From contig CAILAZ010000289.1 of assembly GCA_903832295.1 (NCBI GenBank), positions 99,778 to 163,777 on the forward strand: a DNA stretch of 64,000 nucleotides, read 5' to 3'. Made by a program: the position numbers and the translations under genes. Origin of the DNA: an uncultured Acidobacteriota bacterium. Lineage in GTDB: Bacteria; Acidobacteriota; Terriglobia; Terriglobales; Acidobacteriaceae. The stretch's first letter is position 1. The number at the start of each line of letters is the position of its first letter. The notes beneath the pieces are model-generated. The model did no database searches. It was not told the DNA's origin and saw only the letters and a list, made by a program, of their open reading frames with translations. This document shows, piece after piece, positions 34,166-44,500 of this stretch.

Positions 34166-36253
34166 ATGGACTACGCATCATTCAAATCGTTGCTCCGCAG
34201 GGTGATTGCGATTCCCCTGTTGCTGACCACAGTCCTTGCAGGGCTGCTCCTGTGGGAATCCTACGACCTGAACAGTTCGCTGCAGTGGGTTGACCATACC
34301 GACCAGGTTCTGGACCAATCGGCGCGGCTGCTGAAACTGCTGGTGGATGTAGAGACCAGCATGCGCGGATATCTCGCGACGGCGGATGAGTCCTTGCTGC
34401 AACCCTATGTGGAAGGCACAAACAGATTCGACTCCGAATACAACACGCTATCCCAGTTGGTGAACGACAGTCCGCAGCAGAAGCAGCAACTGGAACCCAT
34501 CAGGGCTGGATATGTCGGGTGGCTGGAGTACACGAATAAAGTGGTAGCCCTGCGACGGACGGGAAAGGCCGACGGCGCACTTTACGAGAGCCTGCATGGA
34601 AAGCGCGGAATGGATGCCCTCCGCCAGCAGATCTCCGAGTTCGAAGCCGTGGAAAGAGAGTTGCGTGTTCAGAGGATCCGAACCGCGCACCGGCGCTGGA
34701 CCCTGATGGCCGCATCCTGCGTTGGCCTGGGGCTGGGATTTGTGCTGATTCTCACGCTTTTTACCCGGTATCACGTGGAACGCCTGGGCACCAAGCTGCT
34801 GGAGAGCGAAGAACGCTGGACAGCTACGCTGGGCAGCATTGGCGATGCGGTGATCGCGACTGACAGCGACGCCCGGGTGACATTCCTCAACCCGGTCGCC
34901 AGCGCTCTCACGGGCTGGCCCCTCGAGGAGGCCAGAAATCAGCCGCTTCGGGAGGTGTTCAAGATCATCAACGAAGAGACGGGCAAGGACGCGGATGACG
35001 AGGTTCTCCAGGTGCTGGAAGAGAGGCACGTTCTGACGGTGACCAACAACGTGGCGCTGATTGCAAGAGACGGAAGCGAGATTCCCGTTGAGCACAGCGC
35101 GGCGCCGATTCTGGCGGGCGGGGGAAAAGTCATCGGTGTGGTGCTCGTCTTCCGCAATGTTGCCGAGAGGCGCCAGGAGCAGGAAGGCACAGCGGAGCAG
35201 GCGGCACTGCTGGAACTGACACAGGATTCCGTGTTCGTGATCGACATGGATGGAACCATCCGTTTCTGGAGCCGGGGCGCAGAGACGATGCTGGGATATT
35301 CCAAGGCGGAGGCAGCCGGGAGAGTTTCGCACGATCTGCTGCACACTGAATTTCCGGAGCCGCTGGATCAGATCAAAGCCGAGCTCATGCGCCTGGGCCA
35401 CTGGGAGGGAGATCTGGTGAAGACCGCCCAGAACGGCAGACGCATCATTGTTTCCAGCCGCTGGGCCTTGCAGTGGGGTAAGCGCGACCAGTTGCCCAGG
35501 GTGCTGGTGATCAATAGCGACATCACCGAACGCAGACGGGGAGAAGAATCGCTGGTGATGCAGAAGGAACAACTGCGTGCGCTCGCCGAACGGCTCCAGT
35601 GGGTGCGCGAGGCAGATCGCAAGAGAGTGGCTCGCGACCTGCACGACCAGATCGGGCAAATCCTGACGGCGATCAAAATGGATTTGACGTGGATGACGCG
35701 ACATTTGCCTGCGTCGGAAGCCGCTGTGCTCGGGCGCCTGGCAGAGTCGATTCAGTTGATTGGAGACGGGGTTAAGTCGGTGCGCTCGATTTGCAGCGGG
35801 TTGCGTCCGGGCGTGCTGGACGATCTTGGGCTGGCGGCAGCCATTGAATGGCAGGCCAGCGAGTTTGCATCCCGCAACGACGTCAGCTGCAAGGTCTCTG
35901 TTCCACCGGTGGATTTGCACCTGGACGGCGACCGCGCCACGGCGGCGTTCCGCATTTTCCAGGAGTGCCTCACCAATATCATTCGCCACGCGCAAGCAAA
36001 GTCGGTGAGCGTATCGTTGTGCCAGGAAGAGGAGAACATTCTGCTGATTGTAGAAGATGACGGAATCGGATTTTGTGAATCGGAGCTGTCAAACTCGATT
36101 GGATCGCTGGGGCTGCTGGGGATGAAAGAACGGGCGCAGTTCTGTGGCGGAGAAGTGCAGATCTCAAGCACCCCGGGCCACGGCACAACCGTCACCATTC
36201 GCGTTCCCGTGGACGCACCCGGCGCAGGAGGAGAGCAACCATGCACATTCTGA
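34166..36253 (+). CDS. Histidine kinase, CHASE3-PAS-PAS-HisKA_3 (NarL-type)
   Basis: A 695-residue membrane sensor kinase. A first transmembrane segment (AIPLLLTTVLAGLLLW), a CHASE3-like periplasmic region (DVETSMRGYLATADESLLQP), a second segment (LMAASCVGLGLGFVLILTLF), two PAS domains (about residues 215-330 and 340-455; the first includes NPVASALTGWP, the second FWSRGAETMLGYS) and a HisKA_3 domain with the phospho-acceptor His493 in ARDLHDQIGQ. The HATPase part shows FQECLTNIIRHAQA, EDDGIGF and GLLGMKERA. It overlaps the response-regulator gene by 13 bases, so the pair is co-translated and should work together. The CHASE3 ligand is unknown. Confidence 0.93.
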   Translation: MDYASFKSLLRRVIAIPLLLTTVLAGLLLWESYDLNSSLQWVDHTDQVLDQSARLLKLLVDVETSMRGYLATADESLLQPYVEGTNRFDSEYNTLSQLVNDSPQQKQQLEPIRAGYVGWLEYTNKVVALRRTGKADGALYESLHGKRGMDALRQQISEFEAVERELRVQRIRTAHRRWTLMAASCVGLGLGFVLILTLFTRYHVERLGTKLLESEERWTATLGSIGDAVIATDSDARVTFLNPVASALTGWPLEEARNQPLREVFKIINEETGKDADDEVLQVLEERHVLTVTNNVALIARDGSEIPVEHSAAPILAGGGKVIGVVLVFRNVAERRQEQEGTAEQAALLELTQDSVFVIDMDGTIRFWSRGAETMLGYSKAEAAGRVSHDLLHTEFPEPLDQIKAELMRLGHWEGDLVKTAQNGRRIIVSSRWALQWGKRDQLPRVLVINSDITERRRGEESLVMQKEQLRALAERLQWVREADRKRVARDLHDQIGQILTAIKMDLTWMTRHLPASEAAVLGRLAESIQLIGDGVKSVRSICSGLRPGVLDDLGLAAAIEWQASEFASRNDVSCKVSVPPVDLHLDGDRATAAFRIFQECLTNIIRHAQAKSVSVSLCQEEENILLIVEDDGIGFCESELSNSIGSLGLLGMKERAQFCGGEVQISSTPGHGTTVTIRVPVDAPGAGGEQPCTF

Positions 36254-36870
36254 TTGCGGACGATCACGCGGTCGTGCGACGCGGGCTGAAGGAGATTCTG
36301 GCCGAGGCTTTTCCCGGCACGGACTTTACCGAAGTAGGGAACGGGAATGATGTGCTTGGCAACCTTGGAAAATCTCATACCGCGATGCTGGTGCTGGATA
36401 TCAACATGCCCGGCCGCAGCGGAATGGACGTGCTGCGGGATGTGAAACACGAGTATCCGCGGCTGCCGGTGATCATCCTGAGCTGCCAACCGGAGGATCA
36501 ATATGCCGTGCGCTGCCTGCGTGCCGGCGCGGCCGCCTACATCAATAAGGAAGGCGCTCCAGAGGAACTTGCAATTGCCGCCAAGAAGATATTGGGCGGG
36601 GGACGCTACGTGAGCGCGAGCCTGGCCGAGAAGCTGGTGGCCAACCTGGACGAGGCTTCCGACAAGCCCCTGCATGATCTGCTCTCGGACAGAGAGCACG
36701 AAGTCATGCGCATGATCGCCTCCGGCACTCCGCTGACCGATATCGGGGAGAGGCTTCACGTCAGCGTGAAGACGATCAGCAGCTACCGGGCGCGGATCAT
36801 GGAAAAGATGCAGATGAAGAGCAACGCCGAACTCGTCCGCTACGCAATCACCAACAAACTGATCGATTAG
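36241..36870 (+). CDS. NarL/FixJ-family response regulator (receiver + LuxR-type HTH)
   Basis: A 209-residue regulator. The receiver has MHILIADDHA, phospho-acceptor Asp53 in VLDINMPGRSG and the conserved lysine in AYINKEG. The C-terminal LuxR-type HTH reads SDREHEVMRMIASG, then TDIGERLHVSVKTISSYRARI. A GGAGGAG ribosome site lies inside the end of the kinase gene, which it overlaps. It is the obvious partner of the CHASE3 kinase. A receiver-only paralogue follows, and the repeated CCTACA-type motif in that gap may be its binding site. Confidence 0.94.
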   Translation: MHILIADDHAVVRRGLKEILAEAFPGTDFTEVGNGNDVLGNLGKSHTAMLVLDINMPGRSGMDVLRDVKHEYPRLPVIILSCQPEDQYAVRCLRAGAAAYINKEGAPEELAIAAKKILGGGRYVSASLAEKLVANLDEASDKPLHDLLSDREHEVMRMIASGTPLTDIGERLHVSVKTISSYRARIMEKMQMKSNAELVRYAITNKLID

Positions 36871-36881
36871 CGCCGGTGCAG

Positions 36882-36920
36882 GAAAACGCCTACAGGGCAA
36901 ACCCGAAAAACCCTACAAGA
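36882..36920 (+). promoter_or_regulatory. Two copies of the GAAAANNCCTACARRR motif
   Basis: GAAAACGCCTACAGGG (36882-36897) and GAAAAACCCTACAAGA (36905-36920), with starts 23 bp apart (about two helical turns) in the gap between the response regulator and the receiver-only gene. A third copy lies before the Crp/Fnr gene. Tandem, in-phase sites suggest a dimeric DNA-binding protein. Confidence 0.5.
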
Positions 36921-36987
36921 ATCACGGTTTTCGCTGGTGTCTATTTCCCTTTGCGTCCGGTATCGTCACTTCAGGTTGAATACCAAG

Positions 36988-37377
36988 ATGCATATCCTGA
37001 TAGCAGATGACCATGCGAACGTACGGCGCGGGCTGAGAGAGATCCTGGCAGACGCCTTTCTTGACGCACGCTTTTCTGAAGCTGCCAACGGAGCCGAAGT
37101 GCTTACGCAGCTTGCCGCCGGGGCTCAGTATGGCGTGCTGCTGTTAGACATCAATATGCCCGGACGCAACGGCCTGGAAGTGCTGCAAGACGTAAAGCAC
37201 ATGTACCCGAAACTTCCGGTGATCATGGTCAGTGTTCAACCAGAGAACCAGTATGCATCGCGCTGCCTGCTGGCAGGGGCAGACGCGTACGTAAACAAGA
37301 ATAGCGCTTCCGAGGAACTGGCGCCGACTATCAAGCGGATCCTGGGCGCGGCAATCTCCGGAATCAATAGAAACTAA
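36988..37377 (+). CDS. Receiver-only response regulator, paralogue of the preceding regulator
   Basis: A 129-residue single-domain receiver. It starts MHILIADDHA like the full-length regulator before it, and aligns with it throughout (NVRRGLREILADAF against VVRRGLKEILAEAF), with phospho-acceptor Asp54 in LLLDINMPGRNG and the lysine in AYVNKNS. The DNA-binding domain is missing and the frame ends naturally after the receiver. It is probably a tandem duplicate that has lost its HTH, acting as a phosphate sink or protein-interaction partner. The ATG at 36988 is supported by that similarity; there is a weak ribosome site. Two motif copies lie upstream. Confidence 0.9.
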   Translation: MHILIADDHANVRRGLREILADAFLDARFSEAANGAEVLTQLAAGAQYGVLLLDINMPGRNGLEVLQDVKHMYPKLPVIMVSVQPENQYASRCLLAGADAYVNKNSASEELAPTIKRILGAAISGINRN

Positions 37378-37507
37378 CCTCTCACTCACAAGCACGAAAA
37401 TCACTTTTCCCTGGCACTTTGAGCGGCGGAATCGCCACGCCCGGAATGCCCCTTAGGGCGCGAGTGCATGCCGGCCCGCCCTGTAAATCGGTAACGTTCT
37501 GGCGTGA

Positions 37508-37523
37508 GAAAAGCCCTACAAAA
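37508..37523 (+). promoter_or_regulatory. Third copy of the GAAAANNCCTACARRR motif
   Basis: GAAAAGCCCTACAAAA, 143 bases upstream of the Crp/Fnr-family gene, on the same strand as the two copies before the receiver-only gene. Confidence 0.45.
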
Positions 37524-37650
37524 TGGAAGCGGCAATACTTACAGCAATTCCAGTGTTCGCTGATTCCACCTTTCTTCCCAGCTTGTATCTTGAACCTAGG
37601 AACACCGAAACACCTGCAGACGCACCTTCTGCGAGATTGGATGAATTGAG

Positions 37651-38415
37651 ATGTCTTCGAATTGCGCGGCCCTAACGAGCACGGCACAGAGATTCCCGGT
37701 TGGCTTAACCACTGCCCGGCCCTCGTCTGCAAATCGTAAGCTGAAGATCGCTCCGAAGATGGATGCAGGCAGGGTGCCTGAGCTCGATCCTCAGAATCTA
37801 CTGACCAGAATTGTCGCGGGAAAATCGGTACGCGAATACCAGGAAGATGACTCCATCTTTCTGCAGGGCGATCACGCCGACGCAGTGTTTTACATCCAGA
37901 GCGGCAAGGTGAAACTTACGGTGGTATCGACCAGCGGCAAGGAAGCCGTGATCGCCTATCTTCCCGAGAAGAGCTTCTTCGGCGAAGGTTCGCTTGCCGG
38001 CCAACCGCTGCGCATCTCGACCGCCAGCGCACTTCAGCCGAGCGTGATTGTTCGCATTGAAAGAACGGTGATGCTCGGTTTGCTGCAATGTGAACCTGGC
38101 TTCTCCGAACAATTTCTTGCACACATGCTTACCCGGAACATCCGCATGGAAGCGGACCTGGTGGATCATCTTTTCAATTCGAGTGAAAAGCGCCTCGCAC
38201 GGCTGTTACTGCTGATGGCCAACTTCGGGCAGGGTTCGCAACCAGCTACTGCCATTGCGAAGATGAGCCAGGAAACTCTTGCAGAGATGATTGGCACCAC
38301 CCGTTCGAGGGTCAGCTTCTTTCTCAACCGCTTCCGGGAGCTGGGATTCATCAACTACAATCCGCGGGGAATGCACATCAACAGTTCGCTGGCCACCGTG
38401 GTGCTTCAGGACTAG
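37651..38415 (+). CDS. Crp/Fnr-family transcriptional regulator
   Basis: A 254-residue regulator with a cyclic-nucleotide-binding beta-roll (IFLQGDHADAVFYIQSGKVK, SGKEAVIAYLPEKSFFGEGS) and a C-terminal winged helix (MSQETLAEMIGTTRSRVSFF). The N-terminal 35 residues are Ser/Thr/Ala-rich and resemble no known domain. The cluster cysteines of Fnr are absent, and the cNMP arginine/serine signature of Crp is not evident (the roll reads FGEGSLAGQPLRIS), so the effector is unknown. The start is ATG 37651; ATG 37759 would also fit the domain. It lies downstream of a copy of the GAAAANNCCTACARRR motif and is followed by a cruciform terminator. Confidence 0.88.
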   Translation: MSSNCAALTSTAQRFPVGLTTARPSSANRKLKIAPKMDAGRVPELDPQNLLTRIVAGKSVREYQEDDSIFLQGDHADAVFYIQSGKVKLTVVSTSGKEAVIAYLPEKSFFGEGSLAGQPLRISTASALQPSVIVRIERTVMLGLLQCEPGFSEQFLAHMLTRNIRMEADLVDHLFNSSEKRLARLLLLMANFGQGSQPATAIAKMSQETLAEMIGTTRSRVSFFLNRFRELGFINYNPRGMHINSSLATVVLQD

Positions 38416-38442
38416 CCTGCGACGAATCGATCCGGTTCTTTG

Positions 38443-38490
38443 AGCCCCTGGTTGCGTGATCCGCGTTTCGCGGAACGCCCGGGGGCTTTT
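38443..38490 (+). terminator. Terminator after the Crp/Fnr gene
   Basis: An outer AGCCCC / GGGGCT stem with an inner CCGCGTTTCGCGG hairpin, then TTTTG on the plus strand. Confidence 0.78.
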
Positions 38491-38520
38491 GTCTGCGGAG
38501 TATGCATTGCAAAACAGGTA

Positions 38521-38563
38521 CGCCGGATGGGCGCTCCCCTCCCAGAGGAGTGCCCATCCGGCG
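38521..38563 (-). terminator. Terminator after the giant repeat protein
   Basis: A perfect 12-bp stem CGCCGGATGGGC / GCCCATCCGGCG with an inner GGAG/CTCC stem, reading out into TGTTTTG on the minus strand. Confidence 0.82.
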
Positions 38564-38571
38564 TGCGCAGA

Positions 38572-41500
38572 TCAGTTCCCCGTGCCGGTGAGCGCGACCG
38601 ACATGGAGGTGGAAGCAGCCTGCACTTTCAAGTTGGACGTCACATAACCCGCGGCATTGGGGGCGAAGGCGACGGAGAAAGTACAGCTGGAGTTGTTGGC
38701 GACCGTAAGGGCGCAAGTGCCCGCCCAGTTTTTGAACGGCGTTGCGGAGGAAATCTGCGGCGTCTGCGGGACGCCACTGTAGTTGTAGAAGGTGATCGTT
38801 TTGAGCGCAGAGCTGGTGTTGACACCCTGATTCCCAAAGTCGATTGAGCTGACGCTGAGATAAAGCGGCAGGATGCCATTGCCGGAGAGCGTAAGTTGCT
38901 GGGTAGCCGTGCCTCCGAGGATGGTGAGGATCGCGGGTGCTTGTCCGGTTGCCAGGGGTGCGAAGTTGACGGTGAAGTTGCAGCTTGCGTTATTCACTAC
39001 CGGGCTGGCGCAGGTGCCCGGTGAAGTGGTGTACGCGCCAACCGAGGCCGGAATTTGAGGCACGATCGGTACCCCGGTGTAATTGTAGAGCGTCACCGTC
39101 CTGGGAGCAGAGACGGTACTGGCCATCTGGTTTCCGAAGGCCAGCGAAGTGTTGCCAAGGTAGAGCGGCGAGACTCCGGTGCCGGTGAAGCTAATCGGCA
39201 GCGCAGTCGAGTTGGCCTGGACGTTGAGCGCGACCGATGCTGCGCCCATTGCCGAGGGCGAGAAATTGATGGTGAAGGAGCAGTTGGCATTGTTGGCCAG
39301 CGGTCCGACGCAGGTGTAGGGCAAGATGGTGAACCCGCCTGTGGAGGAAGGGAGCACCGGCGTGAATGCCGCTCCGGTGTAGTTGAAGAGGACAACCACC
39401 TTGGCAGGCGATGTGTCTCCGACTCCCTCATTGCCAAATGCGAGAGAGCTGGAACTGAGGTAAACCGGGGGCACGCCTGTGCCGGTGACGTTGAGAGGCA
39501 GGGTGACACCGTTCGCCTGGACGTTGAGGGCAGCGGCAGCCGAGCCCAGCGCAGTGGGCGCAAAGGTGACGGTGAAGCTGCAACTTGCATTGTTGGCAAC
39601 GAGAGCGGCGCAGTTGCCGGGCGAGACTGTGAACGGCGCAACGGAAGCCGGCAGTTGGGGCGTGAACGCCGCGCCGGTGTAGTTGTACAGAGCCACGGTC
39701 CAGCCTGGCAAGGGATTCCCAATGCCCGCGTTGCCGAAGTTGATGGTGCTGGTGTTGAGGTAAAGCGGTGGCACACCTGTGCCCGTAACCGCGAGCGGCA
39801 AGGTGACGCCGTTGGCGAGAACGTTGAGGTTTGCCGCGGCGGAACCCAGCGCCGCGGGCGCGAAGGTGACGGTGAAGCTGCAACTTGCGTTGTTGGCAAC
39901 GGTGCCTGTGCAGGTACCCGGCAGAACCGCGAAGGGCGCAACGGAAACCGGCAGTTGCGGCGTGAGTGCCACACCCGTGTAGTTGTACAGAACCACCGTC
40001 CAGGCAGCCGACGAATCTCCGAGGCCCTCTTTGCCAAAGCTGATGGAACTGGTGTTGAGGTAGAGGGGCTGCACGCCCACGCCGGAAACGCTGAGCGGAA
40101 GGGTGACGCCGTTTGCCTGGACATTGAGAGCCGCCGCGGCAGCGCCCAGCGCCGTCGGCGCGAAGGTGACAGTAAAGCTGCAACTTGCATTGTTGGCAAG
40201 CGTGCCGGTGCAAGTTCCCGACGATACGGTGAAGGAACCGGTGGAGAGCGGCAGTTGCGGAGCGATCGCCAGCCCGGTGTAGTTGTACAGAACCACCGTC
40301 CATGCAGGCGATGAGTCTCCGAGGCCTTCATTGCCGAAGCTGATCGTGCTGGTATTCAGATAAAGCGGCTGTACACCGGTTCCGGTGACGCTGATGGGAA
40401 GAGTGACGGCGTTTGCCTGAACATTGAGGACAGCAGCGGCAGCACCGAGCGCGGTTGGGGTAAAGCTCACCGTGAAGCTGCAACTGGCATTGTTTGCCAC
40501 CGGCCCGGCGCAATTCCCGGGGGAGATGGCGAACGGAGCGACGGAAGGCAACTGCGGGGTCAGCGCTGCGCCAGTGTAGTTATAGAGAACCACAGTCCAG
40601 CCGGGCGATGAGTCTCCGACGCCTTCATTGCCGAAGCCGATCGAGCTGGTAGTCAGATAAAGCGGTTGCACGCCAGCGCCGGTGACGCTGAGCGGAAGGG
40701 TGACGCTGCCAGCCTGGACATTGAGGACAGCCGCAGAGGCTCCCAACGCCGTCGGTGTAAAGGTGACAGTGAAGCTGCAATTGGCGTTATTGGCGACCGG
40801 GGCGGCACAATTCCCAGGGATGACGGCGAACGGCGAAGCGGAGGCCGGCAGTTGGGGTGTGAGTGCGGCACCGGTGTAGTTGTAAAGAACCACGGTCCAT
40901 GCCGCCGACGTGTCCCCCATTCCCTCATTGCCGAAGTTGATGGTGCCAGTGCTGAGGTAAGCCGGTTGGACGCCGGAGCCTACGAGAGTGAGCGGCAGGG
41001 TGGTAGAGCCAGCCTGGACGAGCAAGTTCGCGGTAGCTGCACCCAACGCCGTGGGGCTGAAGGTGATGCTGAAGCTGCAACTGGCGTTGTGGGCCACTGG
41101 AGCAGAACAGCTTCCCGGCGATAGAGTGAACGGCGCAGTGGAGGCAGGGATCTGCGGAGTGAGAGGGTTACCGGTGAAGTTATACAGCGCCACGACCTTG
41201 GGAGCCGAGGTGTCGCCCGTTCCCTCCGTGCCAAAGGAGACAACGGGATAGTTGAGGTACACCGATCCCACGCCGGTGCCGGAGAGTTGCAATGGCAGGG
41301 TGGCACTGCCGGCCTGAATCTTCAAGGCGGCAATGGTTCCACCCAGGGAGGTGGGCTTGTAGGTAACCGTGAAGGTGCAGAACTTGTTATTGGCCACCAG
41401 CCCGGTGCAGTTGCCAGCCTGCGTGGCGAAGACACTGGTCGAAGCTGGAATCTGGGGAACCCAGGCGGCTCCCGAGTAATTGTAGATCGTCACCTGCCTG

Positions 41501-44500
41501 GGCATGGAGGTGACGTTGACACCCTCATAGCTGAAGTCGAGCGAGGTGACGCTGAGGTAGGCGGCGGGCACGCCGGTACCGAAGAGCGAGACCGGCAGGG
41601 GAATTGCGCCGGCGACGATGTTCATGGTCTCCGAGAAGCTCCCGACGGTTGTGGGCTTGAAAGCGACGGAGATGGCGCAGCTGCTGTTTGCAGCCAGCGC
41701 TGCACCGCAGGTGGTACCAGTGACCACAAAGTTGGTGGTGGAACTGATTCCGCTGAGGACAATTGCGACGCTGGCATTGTTGGAAAGCTGAATGGATGCC
41801 GACGGGCTGGTGAAGGAAACCGCCAGGTTGCCGAAGGGGATCACGCCCGGGGAAAGAGTGGGGAGTGCGCCTGCTCCGGCGACGCTGAACTTGGTGGAAC
41901 TGCTGACAGCGTACAGGGAGTCGCCCGAATAGTTTCCCTGGATGAGATGGTTGACACCGTCGCCGAGGAGTCCCACATTGGCGACGCCCACGGGAACAAC
42001 CCAAGCGTCGAGCAGAACCGTGATGTTGTTGTCTGCGAAGTTGGCCACGGCAAGGTCAGGGTAGCCATCGCCATTGAAATCCGCGGCGGCCATTGCGAAC
42101 GGCGCGTTTCCGGCGAGAGCCAGCGAGGGTGCCTGGAAGGTTCCGTCGCCGTTGCCATGGAGGAAGGTCACCACGTTGTCATAACGGCTGGCGACTGCGA
42201 GGTCGAGTATGCCGTTGTGTTGAAGATCTGCGGCAAGCAGGGCAGAGGGGCCGGAGGCGGTGGGATAGACCTGCTGCGGTTGGAAGGTTCCGTCGCCGTT
42301 GCCAAGGTATATGCCCACCTGATTGTCGTAAAGGTTGACGACGGCGATATCCGGATTTCCGTCGCGGTTGAAGTCGCCGACGGTGACGCCGCTGGGTGCA
42401 TTGCCGGGCGTGAGCACCTGCTGAGACTGGAAGGTCCCATTGCCGTTGCCAAGCAGCACGCTGACGGTTTCAAGAGGTGTGAGGTTGGGATTGCCCCACG
42501 GATCCCAGTCCACGTTGAACTCGCGGCTGGTGACGACCAAGTCAGAATTGCCGTCGGAGTTGAAGTCGGCGACCGCCATGGACCAGTTGCCTGTTGGCAT
42601 GGCGTAGTAACCCACCGTATAGGAGACCGGCGCCAGGAACGTGCCGTCGCCGTTGCCGAGCAGAATGACTACTGCGCTATCCAGCTGGTTCGCAATTGCA
42701 AGATCGAGATTGCCGTCCGCGTTGAAGTCGCCGACGACGACCGGATTGGGACCATTGCCCACCGGGTAAGTCTTCTGCGCCTGGAAGGTTCCGTCGCCGT
42801 TTCCGATCAGGATGCTGACGGTACCGGAATCGGTGTTGGTGACAGCGATGTCGAGCTTGCCATCGCCGTTGAAGTCCCCTACGGCAACGCCGGTGGGACC
42901 GGAGCCGACGGTGATGGTGAGCTGCGGCTGAAGGGTTCCATCGCCGTTGCCGAGCAGGATGCTTATGGTGCTGTCAAGGGAGTTGGCGGCGACCAAGTCG
43001 GGATAGCCATCGCCGTTGAAGTCGCCGGTGGCAACCGCGTATGGACTGCCGCCAGTGGAATACACCTGCGGCCACTGGAAGGCGGGAGTGGAGGCACCGT
43101 ATGTCAGGTGGGCGGTGGCGATGGTGGTGTTGCCAAAGCTGGTATCGGCAAGCGTGACCACGCCGGTGGGATACGCAGGCCCGGCCCCTACAACGGCGCC
43201 GTACATGGTTTCACTTCCGGGCGTGCCAAGGGAGTTCATGATGGTGGAGGTCGGCAGCAGTCCGGTAACGGTCAACTGCTGAGCGGCGGAGCTGGAGCCT
43301 GCGAGGGAGAGCTTTCCGCTGAAGACGGCGCGCAAGGTGTACGTACCGGGACCGAGCCGAACCTTGATGGATGCAGTTCCGGACGGGGTCAATTGGGCGA
43401 TTCCCAGAAGGGAGGTATCTTCGCAGTTGGGATTGGCCGCAGTGCAGAATTTTACGGTGCCGGCGGTCATCGGATTCCCGGTGAGATCGCTGACGGTAGC
43501 CGTCAGCGTGATGATAGATGCGGCGGGAGCGGTGGCCGGAGCAGAGAGAACGATCTGACTGGCGAGGCCGACAGTGGCAGAAGCGGAAGCGACATTCCCC
43601 GGGCCGCTCTCCGTTGCGGCGACGGTGGCGGTTGCGCTCACCGGACCCGGTTGGGAGATCGGCTGCACCATCACGGTGACCCAGCAGTTCTTGCCCTTGA
43701 ATACCTGGCCTCCGGAGAGGGTAAAGGTGAGTTGATCCGCCGAGACACTGGTCATTCCGCCACAGGTATCAGTCACCTGGAGAGGCAGCACGGCCTGGAG
43801 TCCACCGCCGAGCTGGGCGCTGAAGGCGAGTCCGGTCAGGGTGACGTTGGCGTTGGGGTTGCCGATGTAGAACGACAACGGAGTGGGACTGTTCAGCCCA
43901 ATGGAGGCACTGACGAAACCGGTCATGATGCTGGGCGGCAACGGAGGAAGGACCGTGAGCATGCCCTGGTAGCCAACGAAGCCGTAGTTGGTGGCGGAAA
44001 GCGGCCCGACGTCAATCATGATCGGGTAGGTCCCTACTTTTACGAAGCCGCCGGTGGGAGAGAGTCCTCCGGTGAGGTCCACGCTGAGAATGGGAGTGCC
44101 GAAGATTACGGACGTGGTGTCTCCGTTGACGAGAGGTCCGTACTGGTAAGTGAGCTGAGGTACAGGCTGTCCGTAACGGATCGTCTTGTTGTCTGCCGTG
44201 ACCGTCACTGTCTGCGGATTTACTTCGATGGTCTGCGTGACTGGTGCGGCGGGTGCCCACATGCCTCCGCCGTCCTGTGTGGCTATCACCGTGACGGTGC
44301 CCACTTCCGTGATGTTCAATGCGCCGGAAGAAATGAATCCGGGGCCGGCCTCGGCGAGATTTACCGGAAGGCCCGAGTCGGCGAAGGCGCTAATCGGCAT
44401 GGGCTGGATGCCATAGAGAACCGGGGTGGGCATGGGCGCAAGGTGGATCGACTGAGCCATCCAGCCGGCACCGCGCAACACCGTGGCCTCCGGCGTGCCG

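Noticed and set aside
33711..34181. Minus-strand frame of 156 codons in the csbD-kinase gap
   Set aside because: No ribosome site, odd Arg/Ser-rich composition, overlaps the kinase start and no family resemblance.
39055..40331. Further antisense frames of about 400 codons over the choice-of-anchor-D array
   Set aside because: They are shadows of the repeat units, with Arg/Ser/Gly-rich translations and no known domain.
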